Source: Roseateles sp. DAIF2
GTDB lineage: Bacteria; Pseudomonadota; Gammaproteobacteria; Burkholderiales; Burkholderiaceae_C
Assembly (NCBI RefSeq): GCF_015624425.1
Contig: NZ_CP049919.1
Span: forward strand, 496,001-560,000
Reading direction: 5' to 3'
Length of the DNA stretch: 64,000 nucleotides
Shown here: one piece after another, positions 55,223-63,344 of the stretch
Numbering within the stretch: position 1 is the first letter of the stretch
Layout of the letters: each line of letters starts with the position of its first letter
Translations under genes and position numbers: made by a program
The notes under the pieces: model-generated
Databases searched by the model: none
The model's input: only the letters and a program-made list of their open reading frames with translations
Told to the model about the DNA's origin: nothing

Positions 55223-55588
55223 GGTGAGAACGCTGTTGTTGCGGGGCGAGGGCGGAGCTTAAGCCCCGCGCGGCGGCTGGGGGAGAGGGGGCGTGCGGCT
55301 GGCGCTCGCGCGGCTTTTGCGGCAGGGGGCGCGCCAAAAATAATGAGCCGGACCGCGCGGAACGCGGACCGGCTCTCTCTTGTAAAAGCGGCGCCGATGA
55401 TGAAAAAGCGGGCTGGCACGAAGCTGCGTGGCTTGGTGCTCTGGTGCTGGCCGGGCCGCATTTGCCCTTCCCCTCCTCAGGTTCAGTGCGCGGCCATTCT
55501 GTAAAAAAACGTTTGCCTTCGTCTCGTGGTTTGCCCTTGGTTTGGGCGATACTCGCGCAACTGGCGCGGTTTTGGTGCGCTACCTGAT
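55223..55588. other. Gap between phosphatase and glcF, terminator only
   Basis: About 365 nt. The left half holds the terminator described next and the phosphatase upstream region. The right half (55375-55588) shows no credible ORF or repeat. Confidence 0.5.
55332..55374 (-). terminator. Terminator of the glcDEF operon
   Basis: Read leftward, a stem GAGCCGG-A-CCGCG / CGCGG-A-CCGGCTC (one A-A mismatch, five-base loop, 55344-55374) is followed by ATTATTTTT. Confidence 0.75.
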
Positions 55589-56836
55589 TCAGCGCAAGGC
55601 CTCGTCCAGCAGCTCGATCCAATGCCGCACCGGCAGCGCGCTGCCGGCCTGCAAATGCTGGATACAGCCGATGTTGGCGGACACGATGGCCTCCGGCTGC
55701 AGCGGCGCCAGGGCCTGCAGCTTGCGCTCGCGCAGGCGTTTGGAGAGCTCCGGCTGCAAGACCGAATAGGTACCAGCCGAGCCGCAGCACAGATGGCTCT
55801 CGCTCGGCGCCAGCGCGATCTCGAAACCCAGCTCGCGCATCACGGTTTCGACCCCGCCGCGCAACTGCTGGCCATGCTGCAGGGTGCAGGGCGGGTGGTA
55901 GGCCAGCTTGGCACGCCTGGCCTGCGGGTCGAGCCGGGCCTTCAGCGGCGCCACGAGCTCGGGCAGCAGCTCGCTCAGGTCGCGGGTCAGCGCGCTGATG
56001 CGGGCCGCCTTGTCGCGGTAGGCCGGGTCATGGGCCAGGGCGCGGCCGTAGTCCTTCACCGTGACGCCGCAGCCCGAGGCGTTCATCACCAGGGCCTCGA
56101 CCTGGCCCGCCTCGGTCAGCCCTTCGACCAGGGGCCACCAGGCGTCGATATTGCGGCGCATGTCGGCAAGGCCGCCCTCCAGATCGTCCAGATGGCTGCG
56201 GATCGCGCCGCAGCAGCCGGCGTCGTCGGCCACCAGGGTCTGGATGCCGGCGGCGTCCAGCACCCGGGCGGTGGCCGAGTTGATGTTCGGTGCCATCGCC
56301 GGCTGCACGCAGCCCAGCAGCAGCAGCACCTTGCGCGGATGGGCGCGCGTCGGCCATCGATGGGCCTGCGGCGGCGCCGCGGCCGGTACCTTGTCCTTCA
56401 GCGCGGCCGGCACCAGCGGGCGCAGCGCCTGGCCCAGCTTCATCGCCGGCGCGAACAGCGGCGAGGTCAGGCCCTCCTTCAGCAGCCAGCGCTTGGCGCG
56501 CTCGCCGCGCGGGCGCTCGACCTTGGCATCGACGATATGCCGGCCGATCTCGACCAGCTGGCCATACTGCACGCCGGAGGGGCAGGTGCTCTCGCAGTTG
56601 CGGCAGGTCAGGCAGCGGTCCAGATGCTGCTGGGTCGCGGCGGTCGGCGTCGCGCCCTCCAGCACCTGCTTGATCAGGTAGATGCGGCCGCGCGGGCCGT
56701 CCAGCTCGTCGCCCAGCAGCTGGTAGGTCGGGCAGGTGGCGGTGCAGAAGCCGCAGTGCACGCAGCGGCGCAGGATCTCCTCGGCCTGCCGGCCTTCGGC
56801 GCTGCCCTGGAACTCGGGGGAAAGATGGGTCTGCAT
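55589..56836 (-). CDS. glcF: Glycolate oxidase iron-sulfur subunit GlcF
   Basis: Iron-sulfur subunit passing electrons from the flavin subunits of glycolate oxidase to the respiratory chain. 415 residues. Two 4Fe-4S motifs are near the N-terminus (CVHCGFCTATCPTY and CLTCRNCESTCPSG), followed by two CCG domains (AGCCGAIRSHL and HLCCGSAGTYSVL). Start abuts the glcE stop with no gap. Third gene of glcDEF; a terminator follows. Confidence 0.95.
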   Translation of the reverse strand: MQTHLSPEFQGSAEGRQAEEILRRCVHCGFCTATCPTYQLLGDELDGPRGRIYLIKQVLEGATPTAATQQHLDRCLTCRNCESTCPSGVQYGQLVEIGRHIVDAKVERPRGERAKRWLLKEGLTSPLFAPAMKLGQALRPLVPAALKDKVPAAAPPQAHRWPTRAHPRKVLLLLGCVQPAMAPNINSATARVLDAAGIQTLVADDAGCCGAIRSHLDDLEGGLADMRRNIDAWWPLVEGLTEAGQVEALVMNASGCGVTVKDYGRALAHDPAYRDKAARISALTRDLSELLPELVAPLKARLDPQARRAKLAYHPPCTLQHGQQLRGGVETVMRELGFEIALAPSESHLCCGSAGTYSVLQPELSKRLRERKLQALAPLQPEAIVSANIGCIQHLQAGSALPVRHWIELLDEALR

Positions 56837-57931
56837 TCAGAGTTCCGGATAGAGGCGGCCGGGATTGAACAGGCCCTGCGGATCGAAGGAGGCCTTCAGC
56901 TCGCGATGGATGCGCGCCAGCGGCGCCGACAGCGGGGCGAACACGCCGGCGCTCTTGTCTCTGCTGCGGAACAGGGTGGCATGGCCGCCCACGCCGGCGG
57001 CGGCCTCGCGCACCAGCGCGTCCGGCTGGGCCGTGGTCAGCCAGCGCTGGCCGCCGCCCCATTCGACCAGCTGCTCGCCATGCAGCTGGGCCAGCACCGG
57101 CGCGGTCTGCGGCAGCGACAGCCGCCACAGCCGAGCGCCGCCGGCCACCGCGCGCTCGGCGCCCTGGAAGAATTCGTCGGCCTGGTCGCGCAGACCGGCC
57201 CAGAAGGGCAGGGCCAGGTCTTGCGGGATCGCCTCGCCGCCCAGGCTGCGGGTCGCGGCGGCCACCGCCGCCTCGGCGCCGGCCAGGCGCAGCACCAGCG
57301 CGCCTTCCCACCAGGCGCTGGCCTGGATCGGCAGCGGCTGGCCGCCCCATTGGTTCAGCGCGCGCAGCGCCGCCGCCTGGTCCATCTCGAAGCGCAGGGT
57401 CGCGCCGGCCACCGGGCGCGGCAGCACCTTCAGCGAGACCTCCAGGATCACCCCCAGCACGCCCAGCGCGCCGGCCATCAGGCGCGAGACGTCGTAGCCG
57501 GCCACGTTCTTCATCACGGTGCCGCCGAAGCTCAGCGCCTCGGCGCGGCCGTTCAGCAGGGTCAGCCCGAGCAGATGGTCGCGCACCGAGCCGGCCGCGG
57601 CGCGCGCCGGGCCGGACAGGCCGGCGGCGACCATGCCGCCCACCGTGCCCTGGCCGCCGAAGCGCGGCGGCTCGAAGGCCAGGTGCTGGCCCTGCTCGGC
57701 CAGCAGCGCCTCCAGCTCGGCGATCGGCGTGCCGGCCTTGGCCGTCACCACCAGCTCGCTGGGCTCGTAGCTGGTGATGCCGCTGAAGCCGTTGGGGCCG
57801 GCCATCTCCAGGGGCTCGCCGACCGGAGCGCCGCCATAGAAGGCCTTGCTGCCCTGGCCGCGGATCTCCAGCCTGGCGCCGCGCGCGGCGGCGTCGCGGA
57901 TGCGCTCCTGCAGCTGCTGCAAATCCGACAT
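56837..57931 (-). CDS. glcE: Glycolate oxidase FAD-binding subunit GlcE
   Basis: 364-residue flavin-binding subunit of glycolate oxidase. It has the FAD_binding_4 pattern (LEIRGQGSKAFYGG, SYEPSELVVTAKAGTPIAELEALL, PPRFGGQGTVGGMVAAGLSGP) and VMKNVAGYDVSRLMAGALG. It is shorter than GlcD and lacks the C-terminal oxidase domain, as normal for GlcE. The ATG at 57931 shares one base with the glcD stop (TGATG). The long in-frame extension upstream is antisense-free but lies inside glcD in another frame. Confidence 0.94.
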   Translation of the reverse strand: MSDLQQLQERIRDAAARGARLEIRGQGSKAFYGGAPVGEPLEMAGPNGFSGITSYEPSELVVTAKAGTPIAELEALLAEQGQHLAFEPPRFGGQGTVGGMVAAGLSGPARAAAGSVRDHLLGLTLLNGRAEALSFGGTVMKNVAGYDVSRLMAGALGVLGVILEVSLKVLPRPVAGATLRFEMDQAAALRALNQWGGQPLPIQASAWWEGALVLRLAGAEAAVAAATRSLGGEAIPQDLALPFWAGLRDQADEFFQGAERAVAGGARLWRLSLPQTAPVLAQLHGEQLVEWGGGQRWLTTAQPDALVREAAAGVGGHATLFRSRDKSAGVFAPLSAPLARIHRELKASFDPQGLFNPGRLYPEL

Positions 57932-59436
57932 CAGAACCTCTCCAGTTCGGGGAAGGCCAGCAGGCCCTTCCTGACATGCATGCGGCCGTACTCGGCGCAG
58001 CGCTGCAGGGTCGGGATGACCTTGCCGGGGTTCAGCAGGCCCGCCGGGTCGAAGGCGCGCTTCAGCGCCAGCATCTGCTCGCGCTCCTCGGTCGAGAACT
58101 GCACGCACATCGAGTTCAGCTTCTCGATGCCGACGCCATGCTCGCCGGTCACCGTGCCGCCCAGCGCGACGCTGGTCTCCAGGATCTCGGCGCCGAACTG
58201 TTCGCAGCGATGCAGCTGCTCGGGATCGTTGGCATCGAACAGGATCAGCGGGTGCAGATTGCCGTCGCCGGCGTGGAAGACATTGGCGCAGCGCAGGCCG
58301 TACTTCTGCTCCATCTGCTGGATCGCCTCCAGGATCGCGGCCAGCTTCTTGCGCGGGATGGTCGAGTCCATGCACATGTAGTCGGGGCTGATGCGGCCCG
58401 AGGCGGGAAAGGCGTTCTTGCGGCCGCTCCAGAACTTCAGGCGCTGGGCCTCGTTCTCGCTGACCTCGCAGCGCGTCGCGCCGCTGGCCTCCAGCACCGC
58501 CAGCATGCGGCCGATCTCCTCCTCGACCTCCTCCGGCGTGCCGTCGCTCTCGCACAGCAGGATGGCCGCGGCGCTCAGGTCGTAGCCGGCGCGCACAAAG
58601 TCCTCCACCGCGGCGGTCATCGGCTTGTCCATCATCTCCAGGCCGGCCGGGATGATGCCGGCCGCGATGATGTTGGCCACCGCGTCGCCGGCACGGCGCA
58701 GGTCGTCGAAGCTGGCCATGATGCAGCGCGCCAGCAGCGGCTTGGGCACCAGCTTGACGGTGACCTCGGTGATCACCGCCAGCATGCCCTCGCTGCCGAC
58801 GATCAGCGACAGCAGGTCCAGCCCGGCCGCGTCCAGCGCCTCCGAGCCGAACTCGACCGCCTCGCCCGCGGCGGTGAAGCCCCTGACGCGCAGCACGTTG
58901 TGCAGAGTCAGACCGTACTTCAGGCAATGCACGCCGCCCGAGTTTTCGGCCACATTGCCGCCGATCGTGCAGGCGATCTGGCTGCTGGGGTCGGGCGCGT
59001 AATAGAGGCCATGCGGCGCCGCGGCCTCGGAGATCGCCAGGTTGCGCACGCCGCATTGCACGCGCGCGGTGCGCGCCAGCGGGTTCAGCTCCAGGATGCG
59101 CTGGAACTTGGCCAGCGCCAGGGTCACGCCCTCGGCATGGGGCAGGGCGCCGCCCGACAGGCCGGTGCCGGCGCCGCGCGCCACCACCGGCACGCCCAGC
59201 GCATGGCAGGCCCGCAGCACCGCGGCCACCTGGGCCTCATCCTCCGGCAGCGCGACGGCCAGCGGCCGCTCGCGGTAGGCGGAGAGGCCGTCGCATTCAT
59301 AGGGCGTGGTGTCCTCGCTCTGCCACAGCAGCGCATGGGCCGGCAGCACGCGGGACAGGGCCGCGACGACCGCTTGCTGGCGCTGGGCGCGGCTGGCGGC
59401 GGGCGGCTGGGGCGGGATGGCTGCGGCGGCGTTCAA
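57931..59436 (-). CDS. glcD: Glycolate oxidase FAD subunit GlcD
   Basis: 501-residue catalytic subunit oxidising glycolate (and possibly D-lactate) to glyoxylate. FAD_binding_4 domain with VVARGAGTGLSGGALPHAEGV and PDPSSQIACTIGGNVAENSGG, and the FAD-oxidase C-terminal domain with NVFHAGDGNLHPLILFD and TGEHGVG. Full length. First gene of glcDEF; a regulator gene of the glcC type is not seen beside it. Glycolate salvage would feed glyoxylate into central metabolism. Confidence 0.95.
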   Translation of the reverse strand: MNAAAAIPPQPPAASRAQRQQAVVAALSRVLPAHALLWQSEDTTPYECDGLSAYRERPLAVALPEDEAQVAAVLRACHALGVPVVARGAGTGLSGGALPHAEGVTLALAKFQRILELNPLARTARVQCGVRNLAISEAAAPHGLYYAPDPSSQIACTIGGNVAENSGGVHCLKYGLTLHNVLRVRGFTAAGEAVEFGSEALDAAGLDLLSLIVGSEGMLAVITEVTVKLVPKPLLARCIMASFDDLRRAGDAVANIIAAGIIPAGLEMMDKPMTAAVEDFVRAGYDLSAAAILLCESDGTPEEVEEEIGRMLAVLEASGATRCEVSENEAQRLKFWSGRKNAFPASGRISPDYMCMDSTIPRKKLAAILEAIQQMEQKYGLRCANVFHAGDGNLHPLILFDANDPEQLHRCEQFGAEILETSVALGGTVTGEHGVGIEKLNSMCVQFSTEEREQMLALKRAFDPAGLLNPGKVIPTLQRCAEYGRMHVRKGLLAFPELERF

Positions 59437-59515
59437 GGCGGGGCTCTCCTGGGGCAGCTACTGTAGCCCGAGCCCGCGCGGCGGCGTCCGCCGGCCGCGC
59501 GCGACAGCCATGACT

Positions 59516-59756
59516 TTATGGCGGTGAATGATGAGCAGCAGCCGCCGCGCGCCGCGTGCCGCCGGCATGACGCCGCGCCGGCGGCAACTGGTCGGCCATG
59601 GCCTGGAGCTCGCCGGCGCGGGCCTGCGGGCGCTGCAGCAGCGCGTCCAGCTGTTCGCGCTGGGGTTCGTCCAGCGGCGCCAGCAGGGCCTGGTTGAAGG
59701 CCGCGGCCTCGGCCAGCGCGCGGCGGTACATGGCCTGGCCGGCGGCGGTGGACACG
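59516..59756 (-). pseudogene. MarR-family regulator, C-terminal fragment
   Basis: Leftward frame encoding SVSTAAGQAMYRRALAEAAA and then FNQALLAPLDEPQREQLDALLQR, the wing and last helix of a MarR regulator. The DNA-binding part is missing: sequence upstream of about 59756 belongs to the opposite-strand Bug fragment. The tail after LQ is rich in Ala and Arg and runs to TAA at 59516. No start codon belongs to it. Confidence 0.6.
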
Positions 59757-60104
59757 CTGGATTCGCTGCAGGCCCAGCATGAGGGCGGCAAGCTGCGCCT
59801 GCTGGCCACCTCGGGCGAGCAGCGCAGCCTGCCCGATGTGTCGACCTTCAAGGAGGCCGGCCTGGCGCTCAGCGCCAGCGGCTGGAACGCGCTGTTCACG
59901 CCGGCTGCGATGCCGGCGGCCAAGGTCAGGCGCCTGGCCGAGGAGGTCGCCCGGCTGATGGCCGAGCCGGGCCTGCGCGCCAAGTTCGAGGCCGCCAGGA
60001 TGGTGCCGGTCTCGGCCGGCCTGGCGCCGACCCGCGCGATGCTGAAGGCCTATCAGGCGCAATGGGCGCCGGTGGTGAAGAAGTCCGGCTTCAATCCCAA
60101 TTGA
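59757..60104 (+). pseudogene. Bug/TctC-type receptor, C-terminal fragment
   Basis: Rightward frame with GGKLRLLATSGEQRSLPDVS, TFKEAGLALSASGWNALFTP, AAMPAAKVRRLAEEVARLM and a normal end at KKSGFNPN. This is the last third of a tripartite-tricarboxylate (Bug) periplasmic receptor; the signal peptide and first two domains are absent. It begins abruptly where the MarR fragment ends, so a deletion joined the two. Confidence 0.7.
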
Positions 60105-60108
60105 TGCG

Positions 60109-60435
60109 ATGGGCGACGACGTCCGCCATGTGCTCTTCATCATGTGCGACCAGCTGCGCTGGGACCACCTGAGCTGCTACGGCCAGCATCCCTATCTGCA
60201 CACGCCCAATATCGACGCGCCGGCCCGGCGCGGCCTGCGCTTCGAGCAGGCCCATGTGAACTCGGGTGTCTGCGGCCCCTCGCGCATGAGCTACGACACC
60301 GGGCACTACCCGAGCAGCCATGGCGCGACCTGGAACCGCGTGCCGCTGCCGCTGGGCGAGCTGACCCTGGGCGAATACCTGAAGCAGGCGGGCCGGCGCT
60401 GCGTGCTGGCCGGCAAGTCGCATGTGATGCCGGCA
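60109..60435 (+). pseudogene. Sulfatase/phosphonate monoester hydrolase, N-terminal fragment
   Basis: About 108 residues of a type I sulfatase starting at ATG 60109, five bases after the Bug fragment: HVLFIMCDQLRWDHLSCYG, then GVCGPSRMS with the CxPSR site that is converted to formylglycine. The match stops near AGKSHVMP, where the frame enters GC-rich spacer DNA and then the antisense of the FIST gene. The metal-binding and C-terminal parts are missing, so the product cannot be active. Confidence 0.75.
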
Positions 60436-60489
60436 AGACCCCCGCATCGGAGCCCGGCGGCTGGCGGGGGCGGGTCTGCACAGCGGAGC

Positions 60490-61641
60490 CTAGCCGTCGG
60501 TGAACACGGTCAGCACGCCGGTATAGCCATACAGCCGGCCCTGGTGCGCGATCTCGCCGCCGGCGAAGAAGCCGACCAGCGGCAGCTCGCCCAGGCCATG
60601 GCGCAGCCATTGCAGCTCGGCCGAGGGCGCGCCGAAATGCGGGCCGCCGCGGCCGGCGCAGCTGATGTAGAGAGCGCCCAGCGGCGTGCGGCCCTGCTCC
60701 TCCAGCTCGGCACGCAGTTCGGTGCTGATGCGCAGCAGGTCGCGCCGCGCGGCCTCGGGGTTGCGCTCGCAGAAGCTCAGGCTCTGGCCCGGCAGCAGCT
60801 GTTCGGCGATCGCCAGGCCGCGGCGCGCCGGCTCCAGTCCGACCAGGTGGCGCACCCGCACCTCGGGGCCGTATTCGCGGCGGCCGCGGCTGCCGGCGTC
60901 GGCCAGGCCGGCCAGGGTGCGGCGAAAGCGCGGCAGCGCCTCGCGCAGCTCGGCCGCGCCGGCGCTGACCGGCAGGGTCAGGTCTTGCAGCAGGCAGTCC
61001 AGCGCCGGCTTGCCGTCCAGCTCCAGCAGCAGGTTGCCGTCGCAGGCGGTGATGCGGCGCTCGGGCCCCAGCGCCTGGCAGCCCTGGCTGACCCGGGACA
61101 GCAGCCCGATGCCGGGGCCGAAGGCCACGCCCGACAGGCCGCCGCGCCAGACGCCGTCGGCGAGCTGCAGCGCGTCGCGCGCGCCCACCGCCAGGCCGCC
61201 GAACAGATAGCCGCCGGCGGTCTGCTCGGCCAGCTCGCGCAGCAGCTCCTGCAGGTCGGGCGTCGCGCCGTCGGCGTGCACCAGCGCGGTCTCGGCCGGC
61301 CAGCCGGCCAGCGGCTGCCGGCCCGAGAAGACGCGGAACTGCCCGGCCGGCAGCTCGGCCAGCATCAGGGCCAGCGCCGGCTCGTCGTCGAAATACTCGA
61401 CCCCGCTGGCGCAGATGCCCGGCCCGGCCGCGCCGACCCAGGCCACGCCGGGCCAGCGCTGGCGCAGCTCGTCCAGCAGGCTCTCGGCCCGCGCGGCATG
61501 GGCCTCGGTCAGGTAGAGCCAGCCGAGATTGGGCCGCAGGTCCAGCGCCTGGCGCTGGGCCTCGATCTGCGCCGCCACCAGCGCCAGCGCCAGATGGGCG
61601 TCGGGATGGGTGGCATGGGCATGCACGAAGGGCTTGTTCAT
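60490..61641 (-). CDS. FIST-domain sensory protein
   Basis: A 383-residue cytoplasmic protein with FIST_N (about residues 25-215: LGWLYLTEAH, WVGAAGPGICASGVEYFDDEPAL, GGYLFGGLAVG) and FIST_C (about 225-365: LALDCLLQDL..., YISCAGRGGPHFGAPSAELQWL, GFFAGGEIAHQGRLYGYTGVLTVF). FIST proteins are thought to bind small ligands such as amino acids. Its ATG overlaps the stop of the upstream PhaM-like gene by 4 nt, linking it to PHA granule control. Confidence 0.9.
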   Translation of the reverse strand: MNKPFVHAHATHPDAHLALALVAAQIEAQRQALDLRPNLGWLYLTEAHAARAESLLDELRQRWPGVAWVGAAGPGICASGVEYFDDEPALALMLAELPAGQFRVFSGRQPLAGWPAETALVHADGATPDLQELLRELAEQTAGGYLFGGLAVGARDALQLADGVWRGGLSGVAFGPGIGLLSRVSQGCQALGPERRITACDGNLLLELDGKPALDCLLQDLTLPVSAGAAELREALPRFRRTLAGLADAGSRGRREYGPEVRVRHLVGLEPARRGLAIAEQLLPGQSLSFCERNPEAARRDLLRISTELRAELEEQGRTPLGALYISCAGRGGPHFGAPSAELQWLRHGLGELPLVGFFAGGEIAHQGRLYGYTGVLTVFTDG

Positions 61642-62309
61642 CGGCGCTGTCGGGTCGGTTTCGGCTTGGTGGTGGTGGCCGCGCCGGCCGCCTTCTTGAC
61701 CACCGCGCCGGGCATGGCCGCGGCCTTCTTCAGGGTCTCGCCGGCGGCGTCGAAGCTCTGCTTGACGATGGCGCCGGCCAGGTTCTTGGCGGCATCGGTC
61801 GCGGTGTCCTTCATCGCGGTGGTGGCCAGCTGGGTGAACTGCTGGCTCAGCGCCGACCACCATTGCATCGGGTCCACCGGCAGCGCGGCCGGCGCGCTGG
61901 CGGCAGCGGCACCCTTGCCGGCGCTCTTCGCCGCGGTCTTGCCGGCGGCGCGCGGTTTGGCGGTGGCGGGTTCCGGGACGGGTTCAGGTACGGGAGCCGT
62001 GGGCGTCGGCACCTGCAGGGTCTTGCCCAGCTCGGCCAGCGGCACGTTCATCGACTTCAGGGTCGACAGGGTCATGCGCTGCACCTCGAGGGCCTGGATC
62101 GTCGCGCCCAGCATGCGCGCGTTCTGCTCCAGCCAGAACTGCACGGTGCGCAGCTCCTCGATGCGTTTCTCCAGCTCCTCCGGGTTCAGGGTCGGCGCGA
62201 CCCATTGGCCGATGCCCGGCAGGGCGGCCCCGGCGTTCTTGACCAGGCCCTGCAGGAAGTCGAAGCCGGGGACGAACTTGGTGAAGGAAGCGCTGCTGCT
62301 GTCGGCCAT
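61638..62309 (-). CDS. phaM: PhaM-like polyhydroxyalkanoate granule protein
   Basis: A 223-residue protein of the PhaM type, which in Ralstonia activates PHA synthase and ties granules to the nucleoid. The N-terminal domain KFVPGFDFLQGLVKNAG, then NPEELEKRIEELRTVQFWLE and QNARMLGATIQALEVQRMTL matches PhaM closely. The tail is Lys/Ala/Pro-rich (KPRAAGKTAAKSAGKGAA, final KPKPTRQRR), histone-H1-like and suited to DNA binding. Translationally coupled to the FIST gene downstream. Confidence 0.88.
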   Translation of the reverse strand: MADSSSASFTKFVPGFDFLQGLVKNAGAALPGIGQWVAPTLNPEELEKRIEELRTVQFWLEQNARMLGATIQALEVQRMTLSTLKSMNVPLAELGKTLQVPTPTAPVPEPVPEPATAKPRAAGKTAAKSAGKGAAAASAPAALPVDPMQWWSALSQQFTQLATTAMKDTATDAAKNLAGAIVKQSFDAAGETLKKAAAMPGAVVKKAAGAATTTKPKPTRQRR

Positions 62310-62341
62310 GGATGTCTCCTCTTTATGGGGCGATGGTAAGC

Positions 62342-62833
62342 CTAGGGCGCCTCGATGGTGAGCCGGCCGTCGCCTTGCGTGAAGCGCAGCTTGGACAGCA
62401 GATCCATGCCCAGCAGCGGCGCGCCGAGCTGGGGCAGCACGGTGACCGGCAACTGCTGGGCGCGCACGCCGCCCTGCAGTTCGACATCCGCCCGCGCCAT
62501 CCAGCCCTGGGCCACGCCGCCGGCGGTGTGCGAGCGCACCGCGCCCAGCGCCTTCAGCCCGGCCCGCTCGGCCAGCTCCTGCGGCAGCGCGGTGGAGCTG
62601 GCGCCGGTGTCGACCAGGAAATCCACCGCCACGCCGTTGATGCGGCCGGGCCAGTGGAAATGGCCATCGGCACCGCGCTGCAGCACGATGCGGCCCTGGT
62701 GCAGCTCGATGCGGCTCTGCGCCTGCCGGTGCTCCCAGGCCTTGAAGCCGAGGAAGACGGCGCCGGTGACCAGCAGCCAGATCGTGACCAGCTTGAGGCT
62801 GTGCGGCAGTTGCGGGGCTTGGGGTTGTTGCAT
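62342..62833 (-). CDS. Retropepsin-like aspartic protease
   Basis: A 163-residue membrane-anchored protein: one N-terminal helix (KLVTIWLLVTGAVFLGFKAW), then a single-lobe clan AA protease with catalytic DTGASSTALP. Such proteases act as dimers in the periplasm. It is upstream of phaM on the same strand and divergent from the VOC gene. Confidence 0.87.
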   Translation of the reverse strand: MQQPQAPQLPHSLKLVTIWLLVTGAVFLGFKAWEHRQAQSRIELHQGRIVLQRGADGHFHWPGRINGVAVDFLVDTGASSTALPQELAERAGLKALGAVRSHTAGGVAQGWMARADVELQGGVRAQQLPVTVLPQLGAPLLGMDLLSKLRFTQGDGRLTIEAP

Positions 62834-62897
62834 GCCGCTACGATGCCATGGAAATCCCCCGTTCCCGATCCACCACCCCCTTGGAGCGAAGCACCCG

Positions 62898-63326
62898 ATG
62901 TCCAGCCACAGCCGCCGCAGCGTTTTCCATCTGGCCTTCCATGTGCGCGACCTGGACCGGGCGCGCGCCTTCTATGGCGGCCTGCTCGGCTGCCAGGAGG
63001 GCCGCAGCACCGAGACCTGGGTCGACTTCGATTTCTTCGGCCACCAGATCTCGTTGCACCTGGGCGAGCCCTTCCAGACCAGCCGCACCGGCCGGGTCGG
63101 CGAGCACCTGGTGCCGATGCCGCATTTCGGCCTGATCCTGCTGCTGCCGGACTGGCAGGCGCTGGCCGCGCGCCTGCAGGCCGCCGGGCTGGAGTTCGTG
63201 CTGGAGCCCCAGGTGCGCTTCGCCGGCCAGCCGGGCGAGCAATGGACGATGTTCTTCGAGGATCCCTTCGGCAACCCGATCGAGATCAAGGGCTTCGCGT
63301 CCGAGGAAGCGATCTACGCGCATTGA
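62898..63326 (+). CDS. VOC/glyoxalase-family protein
   Basis: A 142-residue vicinal-oxygen-chelate protein, with FHLAFHVRDLDRARAFYGGLLG at the front, HQISLHLGEP, and FFEDPFGNPIEIKGF at the end. Likely a dioxygenase or a related metalloenzyme; substrate unknown. The ATG at 62898 starts the family. The AraC gene follows 18 nt later and may be co-transcribed. Confidence 0.87.
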   Translation: MSSHSRRSVFHLAFHVRDLDRARAFYGGLLGCQEGRSTETWVDFDFFGHQISLHLGEPFQTSRTGRVGEHLVPMPHFGLILLLPDWQALAARLQAAGLEFVLEPQVRFAGQPGEQWTMFFEDPFGNPIEIKGFASEEAIYAH

Positions 63327-63344
63327 GCGCGGGTGCCTGCACCG

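Noticed and set aside
60109..62361. A single 750-residue rightward ORF starting as a sulfatase
   Set aside because: Only the first 108 or so residues match a sulfatase. The rest is the antisense of the FIST and PhaM genes and has no domain character.
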